Positions 60,109-64,000 of a stretch of 64,000 bases of DNA are shown piece after piece. This DNA comes from Pseudoalteromonas shioyasakiensis (lineage in GTDB: Bacteria > Pseudomonadota > Gammaproteobacteria > Enterobacterales > Alteromonadaceae): positions 124,001-188,000 of the forward strand of contig NZ_LRUE01000014.1 in assembly GCF_001550135.1 (NCBI RefSeq), written 5' to 3'. Each line of letters opens with the position of its first letter. Positions within the stretch are counted from its first letter, which is position 1. The notes under the pieces are model-generated. The model was given only the letters and a program-made list of their open reading frames with translations. It made no database searches and was not told where the DNA came from. A program made the position numbers and the translations under genes.

Positions 60109-60897
60109 ATGCAATTAAATGGTAAAACAGTTTGGGTTACTGGGGCATCTTCTGGAATTGGTGAGGCACTTTGTGAGCAATTGGCGGCAAAAGGGGCAAC
60201 GTTAGTACTGTCTGCCCGTAATGAGGAAAAACTCAACGCTCTTAATACAAGACTCGGCGGTAATCATCATGTGGTCGCTCTTGATTTAGCAAAGCCTGAA
60301 GCCTTACTTGAAGATATGCCAGCAGTGATTGAGCGAATTGGCCGCATTGATGTGCTTATCAATAACGGTGGGGTGTCGCAGCGTAGTCTATTTTTAGAAA
60401 ATGAATTTACTGTTTATCGCCAACTGATGGAAGTAAATTACTTTGGTTTAATTGCTTTAACTAAGGCGGTCGTACCACAGATGGTGAAACAAGGTATGGG
60501 CATGGTGGTATCAATTAGCAGTGTAGCGGGTAAAGTCGGTTCAAAGTTCAGAACTGGGTATTCGGGTTCTAAGTATGCGGTTGTCGGCTTTATGGATTGC
60601 TTAAGAGCAGAATTAGCCGACAAAAATGTGAATTGCCTGACTATTTGCCCGGGTTCAATTAAAACAGCGATTGCGCATAATTCATTAGATGGCCAAGGTA
60701 TACCGCAAAATAAGCCAGAGGAATCAATCGAAAACGGTATGGATGTGGCAAAAGCGGCTGCAAAAATGATTAAAGCCATTGAAGCCGAGAAAGATGAAGT
60801 TGTTATAGGTGAAGGAATAAGTGGTTTAGCACCGACTATTAAGCGTTTTTTCCCGGGCTTTTTTAACCGCCTCACAGCAAAAATGAACTATAGATAA
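60109..60897 (+). CDS. Short-chain dehydrogenase/reductase
   Basis: A 262-aa classical SDR. The Rossmann glycine motif TGASSGIGEAL is at 12-22, NNGGVSQ replaces the usual NNAG, the catalytic Ser is in SISSVAGK, and Y151-x3-K155 (YSGSK) is intact. Arg after the beta-2 strand (SARNEEKL) suggests NADP(H). The substrate is unknown; the sequence resembles the DHRS7B-like branch. ATG 60109 follows ATAAGGAACACAC. Confidence 0.92.
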   Translation: MQLNGKTVWVTGASSGIGEALCEQLAAKGATLVLSARNEEKLNALNTRLGGNHHVVALDLAKPEALLEDMPAVIERIGRIDVLINNGGVSQRSLFLENEFTVYRQLMEVNYFGLIALTKAVVPQMVKQGMGMVVSISSVAGKVGSKFRTGYSGSKYAVVGFMDCLRAELADKNVNCLTICPGSIKTAIAHNSLDGQGIPQNKPEESIENGMDVAKAAAKMIKAIEAEKDEVVIGEGISGLAPTIKRFFPGFFNRLTAKMNYR

Positions 60898-60934
60898 TTT
60901 ATTATCATTTGTTAGCGAATGATTCTCAGTAAAC

Positions 60935-60962
60935 AATGCGCAACTTGGGTTGCGCATTTTTT
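60935..60962 (+). terminator. Terminator of the SDR gene
   Basis: A perfect 10-bp stem AATGCGCAAC (60935-60944) / GTTGCGCATT (60949-60958) with a 4-nt loop and a T-tract. Confidence 0.9.
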
Positions 60963-61081
60963 GTACCAAATGGTCGGATTATTATCACTTTAATCGATAA
61001 AAGGCACTAGTTTGCTATGGTTAAACGGGGATGGATTAGCATACAATGGGGTAAAAGTAGTCCAAACAAGAGAGAACAACA

Positions 61082-62077
61082 ATGGCCGCATTTGGTACTG
61101 TATTTATGCCACAAATGATCCAAGCACGTTTTGCTGATAACTCATGGAGTGAAAGCGAGCTGGTCCCATCTGATAAAATCGAATTACATGCGGGTGCTCA
61201 CGTATTACATTACTCAAGCACCTGTTTTGAAGGATTAAAAGCATTTCGTCACGAAGATGGCTCGGTCTATATCTTTCGTATGGATGCTAACATTGCTCGT
61301 ATGAAACAAAGCTCTAAGTTACTAAACTTACCTGACTTTGACGAAAGCATGCTTGAGCAAATGATCAAAGACATTGTAAAAGAGTACGCAGACGAAACAC
61401 CAACACCGCCGGGTTCAATGTATATTCGCCCAACTCACATTGGTACAGAAGCGGCAATCGGTAAAGCGGCTGCGCCGTCAATGAGTTCCTTGCTTTATGT
61501 ATTGCTTTCGCCAGTAGGTGACTATTTCTCAGGTGGTGCTACAGCATTACGTGTATTACTTGAAGAAGACGGCATGCGCTGTGCACCACACATGGGTATG
61601 GTTAAAAGTGGTGGTAACTATGCAAGTGCATTAGGTCCAATCTTAGAAGCTCGCTCAGAGCATCAAGCAGACCAAATTTTATTCTGCCCTGGTGGTGATG
61701 TACAAGAAACGGGTGCTGCAAACTTCATTCTAATTGATGGTGATGAGATCATCACAAAAGCACTTGATAGCACATTCTTACACGGTGTGACGCGTAATAG
61801 TATTTTAACGATTGCGAAAGATTTAGGTATGACAGTATCTGAGCGTAACTTTACTGTGTCTGAGTTACTAGAAAGAGCCGCTAAACCAGGTACTGAAGCT
61901 GCGTTATCAGGTACTGCTGCGGTACTTACCTCGGTTGGCACACTTATTCATAACGACCAAGAGTTTAAAGTGGGGTCGGGTGAACCAGGTGAGAAAGTTG
62001 CTAAATTACGCCAAGCATTGAATGATATTCAATGGGGTAAATCAGCAGATACTCATGGCTGGTTAACAAAAGTATAA
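61082..62077 (+). CDS. ilvE: Branched-chain amino acid aminotransferase
   Basis: A 331-aa PLP fold type IV transaminase that interconverts Val, Leu and Ile with their 2-oxo acids using glutamate/2-oxoglutarate. Visible are HYSSTCFEGLKAFRHEDG near the N-terminus, the PLP lysine K175 in GMVKSGGNYA, VQETGAANFI (PLP phosphate contact) and TLIHNDQEFKVG. It resembles the longer group with ThnG-like/eukaryotic-type motifs more than E. coli IlvE. It is a single gene with its own terminator. Confidence 0.93.
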   Translation: MAAFGTVFMPQMIQARFADNSWSESELVPSDKIELHAGAHVLHYSSTCFEGLKAFRHEDGSVYIFRMDANIARMKQSSKLLNLPDFDESMLEQMIKDIVKEYADETPTPPGSMYIRPTHIGTEAAIGKAAAPSMSSLLYVLLSPVGDYFSGGATALRVLLEEDGMRCAPHMGMVKSGGNYASALGPILEARSEHQADQILFCPGGDVQETGAANFILIDGDEIITKALDSTFLHGVTRNSILTIAKDLGMTVSERNFTVSELLERAAKPGTEAALSGTAAVLTSVGTLIHNDQEFKVGSGEPGEKVAKLRQALNDIQWGKSADTHGWLTKV

Positions 62078-62104
62078 TCGCTGAGCAAATTCATGCTTTG
62101 AAGA

Positions 62105-62129
62105 GCCACGTTACTACGTGGCTTTTTTG
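62105..62129 (+). terminator. Terminator of the aminotransferase gene
   Basis: A perfect 8-bp stem AGCCACGT (62105-62112) / ACGTGGCT (62117-62124) with a TACT loop and five or more T. Confidence 0.92.
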
Positions 62130-62238
62130 TTTTTACATTGGTTTACAGCACTTCCTGTGTTTAACCGCAAATTACTAGACATTCTAATGCTTTAATTTTA
62201 CTTTCATTTTATTAACAATAACTAAAAGTAAATTTATT

Positions 62239-64000
62239 ATGATCAAGAAAACACTAGCATGTGCAATTGTTGTTGCATTGGCGGGCTGCGGTGAATCTAC
62301 CCCAACAAAAACAGAACAAACAGTAAAAACTGCAGAGGTTAAAGCTGCTGTGAATTATCCAGAAACTAAAAAAGGCAATGTTGTTGATGAATACTTCGGT
62401 GAGAAAGTAGCCGATCCGTATCGTTGGTTAGAAGACGATATGAGCGACGAAACAGCCCAGTGGGTTAAAGCCGAAAATGACGTTACCTTTTCTTATCTAA
62501 AAAATATTCCGTATCGCGATGAGCTAAAAACTACGCTTGAAAAGCTGATGAACTACGAAAAAGTCACAGCGCCATTTAAAGAGGGTGAGTACACCTACTT
62601 TTATAAAAACGATGGTCTGCAAAATCAGTATGTAGTTTATCGTAAAAAAGGTGACTCAGAAGCTGAGGTGTTCTTAGATCCAAATACTTTCAGTAGCGAC
62701 GGCACAACCTCAATGTCGGGCTTAACATTCACAGAGGACGGCACGCTAGCGGCCTATCAAATCTCTGAAGGCGGCAGTGACTGGCGTAAAATTATCATTA
62801 TTGATACAGCGACTAAACAACCAATTGAAGAAGCATTAGTCGATGTAAAATTCAGCGGTATCTCTTGGCTTGGCAACGAAGGATTCTATTATTCGAGCTA
62901 CGATAAGCCAAAGGGTAGTGAGCTGTCTGCAAAAACAGATCAACATAAAGTTTACTACCATAAGTTAGGCACGGCACAAGCAGATGACCAATTAGTTTAT
63001 GGTGGCACAGAGGCTCAGAAACATCGTTATATTGGTGCTGATGTAACCCGTGATAATCGTTATTTAATAATTGCTGCAAGTACTTCAACTTCAGGTAATA
63101 AACTTTTTATCAAAGATTTAACTAAGCCTGACAGCGAGCTAGTGACTATTTTAGATAACACTGACTCAGATACCTCAATTATTGATAATGACGGCTCGAA
63201 ACTGTATTTAGTGACTAACTTAAACGCGCCAAATAAACGTGTTGTAACTGTTGATGCAGCTGATCCAAGCCCTGAAAATTGGCAAGATTTAATCCCAGAA
63301 ACTGACAATGTGCTTAGCCTTTCAAAAGGTGGTGACTACTTCTTTGCTAAGTATATGGTTGATGCGATTTCACAAGTAAAACAATACGATAAATCAGGCA
63401 AATTGGTGCGTGATATCAGCCTGCCAGGTGTGGGTACTGCATATGGCTTTAGCGGTAAGCACGATGCACAAACGCTGTATTACTCATTTACTAATTACAC
63501 TACACCAGGCAATACCTATTCGTTTGATGTTGAATCAGGTAAGTCTGATGTGTACCGCAAGTCGGGCGCTAAATTTAATAGCGAAGAATATATCTCTGAA
63601 CAAGTGTTCTATACATCAAAAGATGGCACCAAAGTTCCGATGATAATTTCGTACAAAAAGGGCACCGAACTTAACGGTAAAAATCCGACTATTTTATATG
63701 GTTATGGTGGCTTTAACGTGAGCCTAACACCAAGCTACAGCCCTACAATTGCGGCATGGCTTGAGCACGGTGGTGTATATGCTGTTGCTAATATTCGTGG
63801 TGGTGGCGAATACGGTAAAGAATGGCATGTAAATGGTACACAGCTTAAGAAACAAAATGTATTTGATGACTTTATTGCTGCGGCTGAGTACTTAAACGAA
63901 AAACAATACAGCTCACCTGATTACCTAGCGGTACGTGGTGGCTCTAATGGTGGCTTATTAGTTGGTGCGGTTATGACACAGCGCCCTGAGCTATTTAAAG
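62239..64000 (+). CDS. Prolyl oligopeptidase family serine peptidase, lipoprotein, truncated by window end
   Basis: The frame opens at ATG 62239 and continues past the end of the window (587 codons seen; the full protein should be about 710-720 aa). A lipoprotein signal with lipobox LAGCG (Cys at about 17) indicates anchoring to a membrane. Then come the S9A N-terminal segment (DPYRWLEDD), a seven-bladed propeller, and the hydrolase domain with [16 protein letters not shown] and the catalytic Ser near 569 ([11 protein letters not shown]). The Asp and His lie beyond the window. It cleaves short peptides after proline. Confidence 0.94.
   Translation, partial: MIKKTLACAIVVALAGCGESTPTKTEQTVKTAEVKAAVNYPETKKGNVVDEYFGEKVADPYRWLEDDMSDETAQWVKAENDVTFSYLKNIPYRDELKTTLEKLMNYEKVTAPFKEGEYTYFYKNDGLQNQYVVYRKKGDSEAEVFLDPNTFSSDGTTSMSGLTFTEDGTLAAYQISEGGSDWRKIIIIDTATKQPIEEALVDVKFSGISWLGNEGFYYSSYDKPKGSELSAKTDQHKVYYHKLGTAQADDQLVYGGTEAQKHRYIGADVTRDNRYLIIAASTSTSGNKLFIKDLTKPDSELVTILDNTDSDTSIIDNDGSKLYLVTNLNAPNKRVVTVDAADPSPENWQDLIPETDNVLSLSKGGDYFFAKYMVDAISQVKQYDKSGKLVRDISLPGVGTAYGFSGKHDAQTLYYSFTNYTTPGNTYSFDVESGKSDVYRKSGAKFNSEEYISEQVFYTSKDGTKVPMIISYKKGTELNGKNPTILYGYGGFNVSLTPSYSPTIAAWLEHGGVYAVANIRGGGEYGKEWHVNGTQLKKQNVFDDFIAAAEYLNEKQYSSPDYLAVRGGSNGGLLVGAVMTQRPELFK

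Noticed and set aside
1..64000. CRISPR arrays, rRNA genes, insertion sequences, phage structural or conjugation genes
   Set aside because: No regularly spaced repeats, rRNA segments or transposase, capsid or relaxase-type proteins were seen.

Overview
The window looks like chromosome of a marine gammaproteobacterium, most likely Pseudoalteromonas or a close Alteromonadales relative. The evidence is a moderately AT-rich genome, the cpoB / tRNA-Lys array / nadA / tRNA-Ser order, the TonB receptor and exported hydrolases, and the recC-recB-recD order. The genus is an inference from gene content; no database search was made.

Layout: (1) 1-2950 is core chromosome: the 3' part of cpoB, six tandem near-identical tRNA-Lys genes, nadA and a tRNA-Ser(GGA). 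(2) 2951-37705 is a genomic island in the 3' end of tRNA-Ser. A 20-bp copy of the tRNA end at 37686-37705 marks its right edge, and a third, one-base-deleted copy at 34013-34033 divides it into two tandem parts. Part A (about 31 kb) carries a P4-type integrase, three small unknown genes, a DNA phosphorothioation (Dnd) defence locus and a tail of mobile-element genes (AlpA, RadC, DUF2787, a catalytic-domain-only tyrosine recombinase, an inovirus Gp2-like protein). Part B (about 3.7 kb) has no integrase and holds a DUF262/DUF1524 gene and a membrane protein gene. (3) 37706-64000 is core or ordinary accessory chromosome: a CMD/AraC pair, DUF2750, a TetR/Old Yellow Enzyme pair with a perfect palindromic operator, a TonB receptor with two phosphatases, recCBD, a GNAT enzyme, a TRIC-like channel, an M20 peptidase, a Crp/Fnr regulator, Mpo1-like, SDR, a branched-chain aminotransferase and the start of a prolyl oligopeptidase.

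How the defence locus fits together: dndB-C-D-E (minus strand) would place sulfur in the DNA backbone; dndA is absent, so a chromosomal cysteine desulfurase such as IscS is presumably used. dptF-G-H (plus strand) is the matching restriction module that attacks unmodified DNA. Between them lies a second plus-strand operon: a 55-aa protein, a DndD-like ATPase, a dnd-associated-protein-4-like protein, a 927-aa protein, and a PLD/DEAD helicase. The 927-aa protein appears to combine two RNA-polymerase alpha-CTD-like domains with a sigma-70 region-4-like helix-turn-helix and two winged-helix-like segments. This operon uses many more AGA/AGG/ATA codons than its neighbours and looks separately acquired. 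It may be an alternative phosphorothioation-linked effector and is the most interesting part of the window. A methyltransferase-like gene, a tiny HTH gene and a HEPN-like gene follow dndB on the minus strand.
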